From Lepisosteus oculatus (Eukaryota; Chordata; Actinopteri; Semionotiformes; Lepisosteidae): 64,000 nucleotides of DNA. Every line of letters begins with the position of its first letter. The stretch's first letter is position 1. The stretch lies in contig NC_090698.1 in the NCBI RefSeq assembly GCF_040954835.1, forward strand, positions 69,323,284-69,387,283, read 5' to 3'. Made by a program: the position numbers and the translations under genes. Positions 1-11,960 of this stretch are shown piece by piece. A model generated the notes under the pieces. That model searched no databases. It was given only the letters and a program-made list of their open reading frames with translations, and was not told the DNA's origin.

Positions 1-338
1 CAGCCACGATGAGCACAACAACCAGGAGAGTGGGGGCTGCATCACTCTATGGCTGCGGTTTTCCTGCTCCACCGCAGCTCCGGGTGCAGGGTGGGGCAGG
101 CTGTGGTGAATGGGAGCTGTGCACTCTGGGCAAGACCGAATACTAAACTACCGACATAAGAAAGAGAAGCAACATGTTCTAATGGGTCTGGCCAGTACCC
201 CGACCTCAATCCCATTCACTGCTATAGGAGACCTAGAGAATGTGCAGTTCTGATTGCTGAAGACAGGGATATCTCCTCAAGAGAGAGTTTAAGTGCTTAG
301 AGGTGCAACTGCTGCTAATGCAGTCAAAGTCTTGTCCT

Positions 339-339
<1 letters not shown>

Positions 340-376
<37 letters not shown>

Positions 377-377
377 T
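340..377. repeat. (AAT)n microsatellite
   Basis: About 12 AAT units abutting the 3' end of a 5S-derived SINE fragment. It is the SINE tail, (ATT)n on the SINE sense strand. Confidence 0.9.
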
Positions 378-490
378 GCTTACACTTATATAGCGCTTTT
401 CTGGACACTCCACTCAAAGCGCTTTACAGGTAATGGGGTCTCCCCTCCACCACCACCAATATGCAGCATCCACCTATAGATATAGAAACC
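376..490 (-). repeat. 5S-derived SINE, 3' fragment
   Basis: Contains the family's 3' end, whose sense strand reads AAAGCGCTATATAAGTGTAAGCAATTATT. The rest of the element is missing. Confidence 0.8.
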
Positions 491-1048
491 TGGGTATAGA
501 AACCTGGGAGGGGAGTACCACTGAGGGGGGATGGAGGGGTTGGGTGAGGACTTTTCGCGTTTGAGTTTTGCATCGAATTTCATTATGTCGGGGAAGAAAT
601 GCAAAAACGCGCTGACAAAAAGAGAAGCCTATGGCGCCGTAGCATCCCTGCATGTCCGTTTCCTGGAGAAGGCCAACAGGTTTTCACTTCAGCTTCGTGA
701 AGTGCCAATGCCTCTGCTCTATGCTGTGCTGTGTGCCAAGTGTGTGAGCAAACACGCGTTTCTCTGGGGGCGGGGGGGCGGGGGGTTACGTGGGGCGTGG
801 GTTTCTACCACCCCTACCTCCACCCCCCTTCCCAGAATGCAGCATTTGCAGGCCAATCAATAATTCAGAGGCGCTATTAATATTCCGACAGCACCGCTTT
901 CTTCCGGCTCCTCCGAGCTCTGCACGTGCTGCACCGTGCTCACAGCTCTGTGGGGAACAGCCCTGCCTCCACGGCCACAGAGAGCACGCGCCCCGGACAC
1001 CGCTGGCCGCAGACGGATGGGAAACAGAACGAAGCGAGTGTGAAAAGA

Positions 1049-1275
1049 CCAATAAAAAAAGAGAGGGGGAAAAAAAAAAAAAAGAGAAATCCTCTGCTCT
1101 TCCCTGCGCTCTGCCAAGTCGACCCAGGGGATGCCATATATATCCCTGACAGAGCTATAAATAGGAGCAGGCTTGTTTGATTCACACTGGGAAGCGGCAG
1201 CCACAGAGCGAGGGGAAATCTGGTGTTGTCCGCGCCACTTCAGACACTCCGCCATCGCTCACACTGCCCGGGTAA
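1049..1275 (+). promoter_or_regulatory. orphan core promoter: CCAAT, TATA/MEF2, Inr, possible donor
   Basis: In order: CCAAT (1049-1053), CTATAAATAG (1155-1164), which is both a TATA box and a perfect MEF2 site, and an initiator-consensus TCACACT (1182-1188) whose A (1184) is 29 bases from the start of the TATA element. A candidate splice donor GGTAAAC follows at 1271-1277. A second CCAAT sits at 853-857. No coding exon downstream could be recognised. It lies on the strand opposite ube2r2, inside its presumed first intron. Confidence 0.4.
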
Positions 1276-1789
1276 ACGGAGCTTAACCTTCTCATCCAGT
1301 TCTCTCACCCCCGTACACGCCGGGTTAAAAACCTATTGCTGTTTACTGTTTTTACCTATCCTGTGTCACGCTGCATTTGGCACCAGTCTTTACTTGCCAG
1401 GCACAACTGCACTGTTTCCTGTCCATTCTGTCTATCAAGAGAGAATCTTCACTACAAGAGCACTGTATCTGGACAATCACACCCTCTACATCACTGCCCC
1501 AAAGCACAGCATCTTTAATCCAAACTCTTCTTATTGACAGCTTCTGAAACATTGAGAAGGCTCTTTTAGCTTCTGGTAGCTCATCGAGTCTAGAAATACA
1601 ATGAACAACCAGTGGAAACCAGAGATCCACAGCATAGCTTGAATCGCACACTGTATTTGCAGATATCAAATTATTTCCTGTCCTCTGCTTGACCAGAGGA
1701 ACATTAGCTGTCAGTAGTGGAAGGCGGCACCGAATTTCAGGAAATAGAAACAGGAAGTGCATAAAGCATGTCTTTACCCAGATGGGGGC

Positions 1790-1960
1790 GGGAGTATGGA
1801 ACAAGCTGCTCTGTCGTATTGTTGAAGCCTATCCCCTGATTTCTTTGGAGAAACGGCCGGATGAGATCCTCCGGTTAATTATAAAACTACTAAACGGACT
1901 CCATGGGCCCAATGGCCTCCCCCTTGTTTGTAACCATTCTTATATTCTTGTACAGACAGC
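1790..1960 (-). repeat. dispersed retroposon fragment
   Basis: Shares 'GGAACAAGCTGCTC...GTTGAAGCC...GATGAGATCC...GGCCCAATGGCCTCC' with fragments near 5175, 20600 and 42500 in this orientation, and in reverse with 15450 and 60890. Looks like an old LINE/SINE 3' region; family not named. Confidence 0.5.
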
Positions 1961-3572
1961 CTGGACATCTCAAAATGTTTAACCCTAGCATCCCCGAGTA
2001 CAGCACCTCCCCTCCACACAGCATTTGATTGATCTGTAAGAAGTCACCTGTATAAAAACAAAACCAGACCAGAAAAAACAAAGCCACTGACCTACATTGC
2101 TAGTCTGTGTTGCATTTGTGATGACGGCCACTCGTTCAGTTTCACTTCACATCTCGGCTTCCTCTTTTCTCCCCGAGCCCTTCATCACTTCTCTCTGGCA
2201 AAAAGGACAGCGCGCACGGCGGGCGCCGCCCTCACGCTGCAGCACTGCACAGAAACCAGGCTGGAGGTGCAACAGGGGGGACGACAGGGCTTTACCAGCA
2301 GGGCTATGGTCCCGAAGTACAATCCTCTGTCGTGGTAGCTGCCGTTCGCTCTTGTCTGCGACTCCGGGTTCTGAACACTGGCGTAGAGCCAAGTCAAGGT
2401 CTTTCCTGTTCCCAGACCTCATTCTGACAGAGCACGGCTACAGCCTCTATTACAGTCAAAGCCGTCTCCTCTTCATATGCTGCTCTGGTACCTAGTTTGC
2501 AATCTACAAAACTTTCCCCCCCCCCCCCCCCATCATCACAACGCCACCTAAAACCTATTGAGCCCCCCCTAACGCAGCACCTAGTGGCCTTGGTGTGCTA
2601 CGGCAGGCAAGAATGGGACATTAAAGGAGAATTACAATGCTATTTTTATATTTCGGCGCGTTGGAAAGGATCGGTACTGATGAGCACAGCATGAAAGCAA
2701 AATGTGTAAAACCTCCAATTTACATCACAAAATAGGCGAAGTTCCCAGGTATGTGCAGCACAGTATCGCCGTCACTGTCTGCGATTCAGTACGTGGCAAT
2801 AAAACTCCCGGCGAGGTGAAACAGCCCCGCTGCATTGTAAATTTCGCCAGCAGGCTGGTGAATACACCTCATTTAATCCAATAGCAATATTGCTCTCGAC
2901 TCTGAGAAAGTTTTGGCAACTAAAATTACTTGTAAGCTCTGCATGCAGATCACGTTGGACCATTTCTGCAGTGAAACTTCTGCTGCACAACCTGTATTCT
3001 CTCGTACAACACGTTACATTAGTCATTACAGAAACTAGTGAGCAGGAAGGGTCGCATCACGTCACAATTCTCGCAAACTCTCGACAACATGGAAACTGTA
3101 CTGTAATAGCGATCTGATGGCTCTGTCTAGCACATGCATTCTGACACTGAAAGCTTCAAAGTCACTGGGAAAAACCACTCAGCCATACTGAGGACGCCGA
3201 TCCACAGAGACCCTTCGGTGACGAACCTCAGTGCAATCTGGACACAACAGTCTACCATTAACCAAGTAACCAAGCAAGGTGTTTTGAACTGCCACCCTAG
3301 TGCCCTGGAACAGGGCCAGGCCTGAGCATCAGAATTTCGGCACATGTGCACGACGAAAAGGATCCGAAGACATCACTCGTGTGCCCTGACTTGTGTCTTT
3401 ATCCAGACTAGAAACAGCTCGAGACGCAGCCTGACAGGGTGCCCGCTTTCTTCATCTGATCATTGTGGTTTTTGTTGATGCTTTTCAAAATTGTATTTTA
3501 AAATTAAAGCATACAGTATACCCATCCGAGATTATCTTAATTCAGCAATGTAGACACAGCTGCAGATGAACA

Positions 3573-3650
3573 ATTGATATGTTTATTCCATACTGAAAAA
3601 AGAAGAAAGAAAACACAATGTTTCAGCCGTGGAGCCTTCTTTAGGTGTGA
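3573..3650 (-). repeat. single arm of hammerhead-like palindromic repeat
   Basis: The minus strand reads AAAGAAGGCTCCACGGCTGAAAC, then GTGTTTTC, CAGTATGGAATAAAC. Same arm as in the inverted pairs at 16.6, 44.3 and 59.8 kb. A shorter piece is at 9203-9237. Confidence 0.55.
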
Positions 3651-4859
3651 GAAAGACAGGGCAGACATTTTCTTGTTATTAAAGGGGAAATAAACTGAAA
3701 ATGACAATTTTCACATTGCAGTTTAAAAGTAAAAAGCGAAGATCAGACAAAACTGCCTGCTTCAGGTCTGAGAAACGACTATTACACTTGTTTTTTCATT
3801 TTTGAGGGGATTCTTAATTTAGTACATGTGCAGGTCGTAATGATCGGCAGCAGATCATAACGTGATATTTAACCCGAAACGAAATTCGAGCAGGTGAGCC
3901 AGCTTTCGATGCTTTTCCAGCAAAAACAAAACCATTTCAATGTTACAGAAAGGACAGCTATGCAGACCGCTTTCAGCTACCAAGACAAACTCATCTGCCT
4001 TCTGCTGAGAATAGGCCCAAAAACTATCAAAAACAACAACTTCAAGTTCAATTTCTAAATATGGTTAAACAAGTAAAAGTCCTACTGCAACAGCAGAACA
4101 AACCATGTTATTGTCAGAATATCGACTGCTTTTTAATCATCATGTCTTCAGAGGGTCTATTTGACTCAAGGTTGTCTTTCTTTGGGACCTAACCCGCACT
4201 TGTCTTTTCAGAGCAAGTTTTCGGCGGTACGAACAAAGTCACGTGGGCCTGCTGGCTTGACAGACTGTTTGGGAAAACATACAGTTGGATCAGGCATTTC
4301 TTGAGGAGAGAAAAACAAAACACGTACCTCCTCTATTTATGGAAATTCCGAGCATACTGCGTTTCCTCTTTTGGCACGCTCTAACAAAGTGTAAATCAAC
4401 TGTCAATGTTTCTTCAATTTCCTCTCCCCTTCACCCTCGCTAATATCCAAGTGAAAGGATGTGTTGTTCTCGGGTTTTAAGACATATTTGGCATATATTT
4501 TTGGATATATTCATGACACGGTTGTATGAGACTGTATGGTTTCTTAGATAACTTCCGCATTGAATGTAAGAGTGTAGACTGGTTTAAAATGCATTGCGTG
4601 AGCTTTAAGGTACATTATGATTTAAAAGAGCTTAATTGCATTTACTTTTGATGGTGTATTAGTATTATGTCTGCTGTAAATAGTAAGTAATCTCAATTAA
4701 GTACTGAGCGCATATAAGTAATTGCAACAATGATCAAAGCTTGTCAGGAGAAGTTCTTATATCCTGATGAAGATACAGTTGATGTTAAAAACACTGATGT
4801 CATAACTATACTTTTAGAGTGAACGTCCTCGGTTTTTAACTAATTAGTAAGCAATTCCA

Positions 4860-5290
4860 TTGGACAGGACCTCACAAACTAAGGGTTTGTGTCCTTTTCA
4901 TCAGAGAAACTTCCTGATCCAAGATCTCATCCAGCCTTTTCCCAGGGAATGGGCTTCAGTGATCGGTACCTCATTCTGGACAACCTCAGCCCTCTGTGTA
5001 AAGAAATGCCCTGCCTTCACCCCCTTCACGTTCACATGTGGACTACTGCCAACTGCACAAGCAGATGAGAATGTATTATTACAACATACACATCTGAAAA
5101 CTTTACAGCCACCGTGTCTCTGTGCTCCTCTAGGGCTGCAGCCATGCTGTTCAACCCGAGTTTACCCAGAGGGTGGTGGGAGTGTGGAACAAGCGGAACT
5201 ACCATGTTGTTGAAACCAGTATGCTGGCTTCTTTCAGGAAACAGCTGGATGAGATCCATGGATCCATCAACTTATGAGCTCTCAGTCACT
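4860..5290. repeat. dispersed retroposon fragments
   Basis: 4905-5045 contains CTCATCCAGCC and CTGTGTAAAGAAATGCCCTG in one orientation; 5165-5275 contains GGGAGTGTGGAACAAGC and CAGCTGGATGAGATCC in the other. Both match the family also seen at 15450. Confidence 0.45.
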
Positions 5291-5486
5291 TCCCCCGAGA
5301 GAAACATTAGTTCAGATATGGGCAGGTGTGAACCAGCTTAAAGACGCCTATCAAAACCGTGTGCCACACAGAAGGGGCTGTTGCTCAAGCAAGCTAAAAT
5401 AAGCCACCTTCTGATAATAAAAAAAACCACCATGATCCAAAGAAACATCCATCATCCCCATCGAGAGGAAAGTGGAAAGCAGAGAA

Positions 5487-5566
5487 TAATAATAATTGCT
5501 TACACTTATATAATGCTTTTTGTGGACACTCCAATCAAAGGGGGACTCCCCTCCACCACCACCAGA
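5487..5566 (-). repeat. 5S-derived SINE, short 3' fragment
   Basis: A diverged copy of the last ~80 bases plus (ATT)n tail of the family, with a small deletion in the middle. Confidence 0.7.
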
Positions 5567-7708
5567 GAAGGGATACTTCCAAGTCCTGCAGAGCGATCCT
5601 GTGTTTCACTCACGTCCACCTCTGCCTGCAACACCTCTGCCTGATGTCTTGTTCATCAGTTTGGACTCTCTTACTGAACGAACAACCATTTTACATTACC
5701 TTTCATGACATGAACTTAACCACGTATAGATATGTAACATGAACCTACGTCATGCATATACATACATAGCATTTATACAGCGTACATTTAATTAAAGATC
5801 ACTAGCACAACGCTCAAACTCACACACCACAGGATTTACTGAAGCATCTGACCCTGTGGACCCCATGATCAGCAAAGCTGAGAACTCGCAGTGAGATACG
5901 AGGGGTAGCAGTGGGGAAAACTGCACTGCGAGACTGCGAGTTTACTTCGCAACAGGAGTCTCTTACTCCGAATCCCGGAGAGCTCGAGCCCAACAGGTTT
6001 CTGCTTTGTTTCTGAAAAGCTTGAACAACGTCGCTGTGATCTATCAAGCAGGTAATTTGTGAAAAGGACTATTTAAGATCAAGTACCGAGCGTCCTTCAT
6101 CCCTTGAGAACTAGAGAGCTTTTCATTGAAATAGATTAGCTGCTTTATTGATCAATAACGTACAGGCATTTCCCAACCTTAGGAGCAGGTGACCCAAGAG
6201 ACAAGATGGACTGGGGCTCTCCAGATCCCAGGTGAAGCTACATCAGAGGCGCACAAGAAACAGGAGGATTCTGGTTTTCCTTCTACTTGATTACCTGACA
6301 TAACCCATTCCTTGCTGAATGGAAAAGGCAGAAGCTTTGCTTGTCTCTCAGAAGCCGGGGATCTGATGAGATCTACGAAACGTGCTGGACAGCGGTGCTG
6401 AGCTGCGTCCCTCACAGTAGTGAAGAACTGGGGCTGACGTGCTCAGGGACTCAACGCGCTGCGACAAAAGTTTCTGAATGAAATTGAGTGAAAATGTTTG
6501 CGTGAGACTGGGGGGTGGGGGTGTGCAGATTCCATTGCGTTCACAGGAAAAGCAGTGAAATGCAGTCATTGTGTCAGTGGAGGGACCACCGTGCTGGTTT
6601 CACATAGAAGAGGTGATGAGGTTTTGTATTTAAAAAAAGATTGCTTTCAAGTTAAAAAACATTCCAAGACTCCAGGCAACCGTTTGTAAAGATTTATAAA
6701 TATAGGATGAGCTTTTTGTATCGTAACTGCTTACACACTAAGCGCCTTGTCACCACAAGGACGAGCAGGAATGTTCAATGTGGAAAAACCTTCAGTCCCA
6801 GCAGTAGCTTGTCATGCAGCAGCCTTCTGTTCAAGCAAATCCAGAGCTCTCCGCACCCTGCACGGCCAGCGACACACCACACACCTCCCCCCACACGTGG
6901 GCCTTGAAAGAAGAAACCGTCCCGTAGGTGAGCTCTGCTGCTGCCGCTTCGGTAGTGCCAGTTTACAGCTGAAACACGACGAAAAATAAACCAAGAGTTC
7001 TGCCGGATCACGTTCCCGGCGTCCTCATGAACATGATCCGAGACGCACCTCTGATCGGGACAGTGCGGCACGGACCTTGATCTGCACACCTGCATTTGTC
7101 TAATGGCCTTCTAACGACCAAATCTATCTTTCAATAAAATGCGATCAAATACGCAGCAGTATCAGTTGCTGCCCTGGCTGCGCCCCTGCAGTCGTCCGGC
7201 CTTTTTGACTGGATGGCCATCTGGCGCCGGCTCTGCTGAAAGACCTCTGGAGTGCAGCCCACTGTGCCAGTAGCAGGTCAGCTCACTGGGAGACAATCAA
7301 CATGCAGCCCCAGGACACAGTTTTTTTTCCCCCTGCAGATACGACGTGGATTCCTTTAATGAGCAGTTAATAACTCACTCACTTTTAGGAAAATGTCGGA
7401 AAGCCTACAGGAAAACACTGCAAAAAAAATCACTCACTTCACAGCAAAGCTTACAAATGAGGCGCACTAACCCATGCTATGCAGCCAGTGATCATTTTAA
7501 TAATAACCCCACGTTATCCATCCTCTTCAATTTATTTCTAAAACATGTCAAGTTAAACCTAATTATACAGCGCCTCGCCCTTCTGAGTTTAAAAGTACTA
7601 TTCATTAGACATCTTTATTATAGTGAAACCTTCTTCCCATATTCACCTTGCTCCCCATCCGACAACCCAAAATAAGACTCATGATTCCTCGCCAAGAAAA
7701 GAGTTGTT

Positions 7709-7838
7709 GCATTCGGGCCTGGGCTTGAACCAGGTCTACACAAGCCAGCAATGCAAGGGCCAGAGGACCTCTCCTGGTTCTGACCCGACCCACTCTTTGA
7801 CCCAGGAGGGATTAAGCTCCAGACTCAGGTGGGCTAAC
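7709..7838 (+). repeat. inverted repeat, left arm (130 bp)
   Basis: Reverse complement of 8193-8322 with only two mismatches by eye. Contains CTGGGCTTGAACCAG, which resembles a tRNA B box on the opposite strand. Confidence 0.9.
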
Positions 7839-7920
7839 AAGTAACAGTGCTCAGGTATCCCATTGCACAAGTTCAAGTCCAGTTTCCAGGTACCAGATCT
7901 CCCAGGGGCGTAAGAATTGC

Positions 7921-8191
7921 TGCATTATGCATTCTAAGAGCCGCTCTCCGAGAACACTTGTGGACTAATGCACTTACGCAATCCTAGATTTACATCCAGG
8001 GCATTTCAATAACAGCAACAGCTCACGACAGAGCACAGCCCAGCCTGAGTCCGGGACATACACAAGAAGCACTCACGACAGAGCACAGCCCAGCCTGAGT
8101 CCGGGACATACACAAGAAGCACTCACGACAGAGCACAGCCCAGCCTGAGTCCGGGACATACACAAGAAGCACTCGCACGAATCAAGAACGA
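7921..8191 (+). repeat. direct repeat copy 1, with three 50-bp tandem units
   Basis: Matches 8327-8612. Contains the CATTCTAAGAGC...TTACGCAATCCTAG segment and three copies of a 50-bp unit (CACGACAGAGCACAGCCCAG ... CACAAGAAGCACT). Confidence 0.9.
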
Positions 8192-8192
8192 T

Positions 8193-8322
8193 GTTAGCCC
8201 ACCTGAGTCTGGAGCTTAATCCCTCCTGGGTCAAAGAGTGGGTCGGGTCAGAACCGGGAGAGGTCCTCTGGCCCTTGCATTGCTGGCTTGTGTAGACTTG
8301 GTTCAAGCCCAGGCCCGAATGC
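8193..8322 (-). repeat. inverted repeat, right arm (130 bp)
   Basis: Partner of 7709-7838, sitting exactly between the two direct repeat copies. Confidence 0.9.
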
Positions 8323-8326
8323 ATTA

Positions 8327-8612
8327 TGCATTATGCATTCTAAGAGCTGCTCTCCGAGAACACTTGTGGAGTAATGCACTTACGCAATCCTAGCCCACAG
8401 CCCCCCAAATTCACATCCAGGGCATTTCAATAACAGCAACAGCTCACGACAGAGCCCAGCCCAGCCTGAGTCCGGGACATACACAAGAAGCACTCACGAC
8501 AGAGCACAGCCCAGCCTGAGTCCGGGACATACACAAGAAGCACTCACGACAGAGCCCAGCCCAGCCTGAGTCCGGGACATACACAAGAAGCACTCGCACG
8601 AATCAAGAACGA
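8327..8612 (+). repeat. direct repeat copy 2, with three 50-bp tandem units
   Basis: Same as 7921-8191 apart from about 15 extra bases (CCCACAGCCCCCC region, 8394-8410) and a few substitutions. Confidence 0.9.
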
Positions 8613-9314
8613 CGATTAAAATAACAGAAAGGGTAATAGCATCACTGTGCGACACAAGTGAAACGCAAGTTTCCAAGGTTGCCGTCGACAGCAGTAGCAC
8701 AGGATCCACATCCTACGTCCTCAGTGGGCTCCAGTACAAATTACAGCAGGGGCTGACAAACCCAGATTTTCCACTTGGTCCCATTTTGGGCCACTCAGTA
8801 TTTTAATGACTTCATTAACTCCTACTTAATTCAACCTGCTGCCTAAGATCTCGAGTATATATCAGATCAATAAGAACTGGCATAAATCAAGACCTCCAAC
8901 GGAATGGAACGCAGATGTAAATATTTACGCGACCTACACATGGACAAAGGCAATGTTCCTCCTCAATTCTTAGTGCATGAACTCGGTATGTATTCTGTGG
9001 AGCTGAGCAACACAACGTTTTAGCCAAACAGGTCATTGATTGAACCAATAACTGGCTTATATACTGTAGGTCTTTTTAGTTGTTTCAGTCGTTAATTCTC
9101 AGCCCTGTTCCAGCAGCATCGTACGGTCTTCTGGATTTCATTTCAGATGAGCCCTCAGTTACTTCATTAAGTTCTTTAAATACATCTTTAAATGATGGAA
9201 CAAGTAATAGGTTTATTCCATGCTGAAAAAAAGATGAAACCATCTTTAAATGTTGGTTTAATTGACTGAGGGAGGGTGGCTGGTCTTGCCGTCAGAGAAA
9301 AGTGTCAGTGAATG

Positions 9315-9520
9315 AAAGGAGTGTGTGCGTGTGTGTGAGTGTGGGTAAGTGAGAGTGTACCTGTGTGTGCAGGTTGAGTGTGATTGTTTGTGTGTTTGTG
9401 TGACAGAGTGCATGCGCATCTGAGCGTAAGTGAGCACGCGTGCGAGTGTCCGTGAAAGGGAGCGAGCGTGACTGTGTGCGAGTGCACGTGCTGCGCGTGC
9501 GCATGTGACTGCGAGGGAGA
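9315..9520. repeat. degenerate (GT)n-rich tract
   Basis: A long stretch of imperfect GTGTG/GAGTG units. Open frames across it (His/Thr/Ser-rich) are low-complexity artefacts. Confidence 0.8.
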
Positions 9521-10164
9521 ACGTGTCAAGGCCAGGCCAGAACAGCGGGTCTGTGGATGGGCACAGCAACAGGTCAACAGCTGCAGCCCGCCAGGAGGAC
9601 AAGCTATTTTTGTACCGGGGTCTGTGCCACAGAGCCAGATAAGGGGACATGTCACTGCCAGGGTCCGAAAGCAGGGCCACACAGAAACCACCCAGCGCTC
9701 GCGAGGAGCAGCAGTCTCCCCGAGAGAAGAGCGGGCTTGCAGAAACGCACACACTCGGGGCAGCAGGCGCACATGGATGCTCTCGAAAGACGAGGCGCTG
9801 GAAATGGGTTACATCAGAGTATTCAATAGCAAACGTCATTCAAAGGGCATGAAGACCTGTGGTGTTGGGCACATATGCAACACAACACTACCAAGATATG
9901 TGAATTGAAGAGGATGGGTTTCCCTGTGCTAGACCTGGAGAACTACGTCACCTCTTTTCCGAACATCTCAGGAATGTCGTGTGTTACTCACTTGAAGTCC
10001 CAAGAGGTTTGAACTTTTTCAAAACAAACACTCAGATCCCTGCGCCGGGCTGACAGACCTCAACGCCCTCGTCTTCTAGAAGGACTGGAACAGCTGAATG
10101 CTTCAGGAAGGCACCACTTCCTGTGCTGAACTGCACTTGGAAAGGCGACCCGGGGTTGGCTTAC

Positions 10165-10341
10165 CTTGAAGTAGCCCCCCTCGTACAGCGTGTTGGGGGG
10201 GCCAAAGATCGCGACCTCCCAGTTGTACAGGTCGGACTCTTCCACCAGGGTGATGCGGAACCCTTCCACAGGCTCCTCCTGGAGAGACTTCAGCTCCAGC
10301 ATGAGCGCCTTCTGGGAGCTGGGCATCTGCTGCTGAGCCAT
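10165..10341 (-). CDS. ube2r2: ube2r2 coding exon 1 (Cdc34-like E2 ubiquitin-conjugating enzyme R2)
   Basis: This exon encodes the first 59 residues of a Cdc34-family E2, which takes ubiquitin from E1 and, with SCF (cullin-RING) ligases, builds K48-linked chains in cytosol and nucleus. The peptide starts MAQQQMPSSQKALMLELKSL and ends at GGYFK. It contains the start of the UBC fold, including the conserved YNWEVAIFGPPNT strand. The MAQQQM start and the SDLYNW/NTLYEGG residues fit UBE2R2 rather than its paralogue CDC34 (UBE2R1), which I recall as MARPLV and NTYYEGG. The exon ends in TTCAAG followed by a strong GTAAGC donor on the minus strand (10164 downwards). The catalytic cysteine (about residue 93) and the acidic tail belong to later exons, which I could not find in 1-10164. 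The ATG sits in a GC-rich context. The gene is divergent from nol6, about 4.7 kb away. Confidence 0.96.
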
Positions 10342-11040
10342 CGCGACCCGCCGGACCGGACCGAGCCGAGCCGAGCCCCACACACACACAAACACGGGCG
10401 AGCGCGCAATGCCCGACTTTATCCACAAGCGAGGGGTAGATATCCCTGCAGAGGAGAAGGAGCAGGTCGTGTCTCCGCGGTCTTTCAGGGAAACTTCCAA
10501 GAAATCCAAACTGAACCAAAACCACAGCACGATATCCAACCAATTTAAATCCCAGGGATGTCAAGGGAGAGCCCAGTCTCCAGTTCTTCTTGGGTGATGC
10601 CAAGTACGCTTTTTTGTGATCGATCCACTTCGATCGATAAATGAAGGTTGGTTTTTAAAGGGAGGGGGTTACTTGTCCGCAGTTAAGGCAACAACAGTAT
10701 CAAGATCAGAGTAAAGCCGGCACTGTCAGGCGATACGGGCTGATCTGAGCTTCACAGCTCACCTCATTCAATCCGGCAAATATCCAGCTCCGTGCATCCG
10801 ACTGCCTTAATCAAGGATCTCAGGTAGAAGCAAACCAAGCTTGCAGGAGTGGAGGTCACTGTGGGTGAGAGGGGAAAGTGTGGAAAAAATACATTTTTAT
10901 GTGCCCCAAAAAAAAAACCCATCTACTTGTAAAGCAAACGATGAGCTAAAATACTAAAGCCAAGGTATCAGGACCCTCGAACGAGTTTTACATGTACATA
11001 AACGAAAAGAACAAAAATACAATAAAAAAAACACGCTATT

Positions 11041-11960
11041 TCAAGTTGTCCAGCGCCTTGGCGAGCCGAGCTCAGCTGCTACCCCGACCTGCCAGCTGGA
11101 GACCGTACCGCCGAAGTGCAACAAGGAGTCGGCGGCCCGAGTTCGCGGGCTCCCGGCTGGGAAGCGCCGCAGGCGAGCCCCGGGCTGGCGGCCGCAGAGC
11201 CCGCTAATGTCCGAGCTGCTGCCCAGTCCCTGGCGGTTTTCACCCCGGGAACCTCGCAAGCCCACACCAGGCAGCGGTGTCTCGCAAACCACTCTCCGCT
11301 CGGTGCTTCTTCTCTGCCGAGTCCGAGGAGGGAGCGGGGCGGGGGGGGGGGGTGTTGTCTTTTGAAATCGCGTCTCTCCACACAGTCCGTCCGCTTCCAC
11401 GGCTTATATTCCCCTCATAAACACCTCTCCCCCCCCCGCCGCCGTATGCACAGGAGACAGGGAGCCTCCGTGTTTCTGCCACTCTCCCTCCCGCTGCTCT
11501 TTCGCCCCCGTTCGGCAGTCTCCGCCGTCGGTCTTGCTGTTGTTTATGCCCGTTTTTGAACCCCGGCAGTGCGATGGCTCGGCGTCAAACTGTTGCCCAA
11601 AGCCACCCTACCTGGGGCGCCGTGTCTTCTGGGCTTATGTGCGTGTCCCCCCCCCGGCGCCGCCGCCGCCTCCTCCTCCTCCAGCGCTGTGGAGGTCCGC
11701 TCCTTTGATTAATTGAGCAGCGAAAACACACGGGCGAAACGCACAGGGACTCTCCGCTCCTCGGCTTCCGGCTGCCACTGCGCCTCCGCGCTCTGCCCTC
11801 ACGTCGCGCGGCTCCTCTCGCCACGCAGCGGGGTCACGGCCGCCGTGCGCGTTCAGAGGCTGGGCACGGTCGCGACGGGCACTGGGGAGTGGAGGGGGGG
11901 GGATCCCCCGAAACCCCACTTTAGGTGCGCGATCGCCCTGCCTCTGACCCGTGCGTCTCC
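11041..11960. promoter_or_regulatory. CpG island upstream of ube2r2
   Basis: A GC- and CpG-dense block with G-runs (11339-11350) and GCC/CCT triplet runs (11650-11690), lying 0.7-1.6 kb upstream of the ube2r2 ATG on its 5' side. It is the strongest CpG-rich block in the window. It is probably the ube2r2 promoter, with a 5' UTR exon or a long 5' UTR reaching 10342. Open frames here are low-complexity and not convincing as proteins. It could instead be shared with an unseen plus-strand transcript. Confidence 0.6.

Larger units (their letters stand above)
1..10164 (-). other. presumed ube2r2 intron 1
   Basis: This sequence is downstream of the exon 1 donor on the minus strand. I found no match to the next UBE2R2 exon (expected to begin AHIKFPIDYPYSPP), so the intron probably extends beyond the left edge. 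505-840, 1280-1790, 1970-3570, 3660-4860, 5570-7700, 8620-9200 and 9520-10160 contain no gene or repeat I can name. The many short open frames here show no family resemblance. Confidence 0.5.

Noticed and set aside
857..1255. Open frames around 0.8-1.25 kb as genes
   Set aside because: They overlap a promoter-like region, contain poly-A/poly-G derived runs of Lys, Phe or Gly, and resemble no family.
4760..4800. Hammerhead-like CCTGATGAAGATACAG
   Set aside because: No closing stem II and no GAAA at the right distance.
7709..8612. CRISPR array
   Set aside because: The 50-bp units are contiguous without unique spacers, and the genome is eukaryotic.
9258..9908. Large open frames (up to 193 aa) at 9.3-9.9 kb
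   Set aside because: They derive from the GT-rich tract (His/Thr/Ser repeats); overlapping frames on both strands are equally open.
1..10164. Exon 2 and later exons of ube2r2
   Set aside because: Scanned on the minus strand for the expected AHIKFPIDYPYSPP-like coding sequence and found none; an exon could still be missed by eye, so no feature was called.
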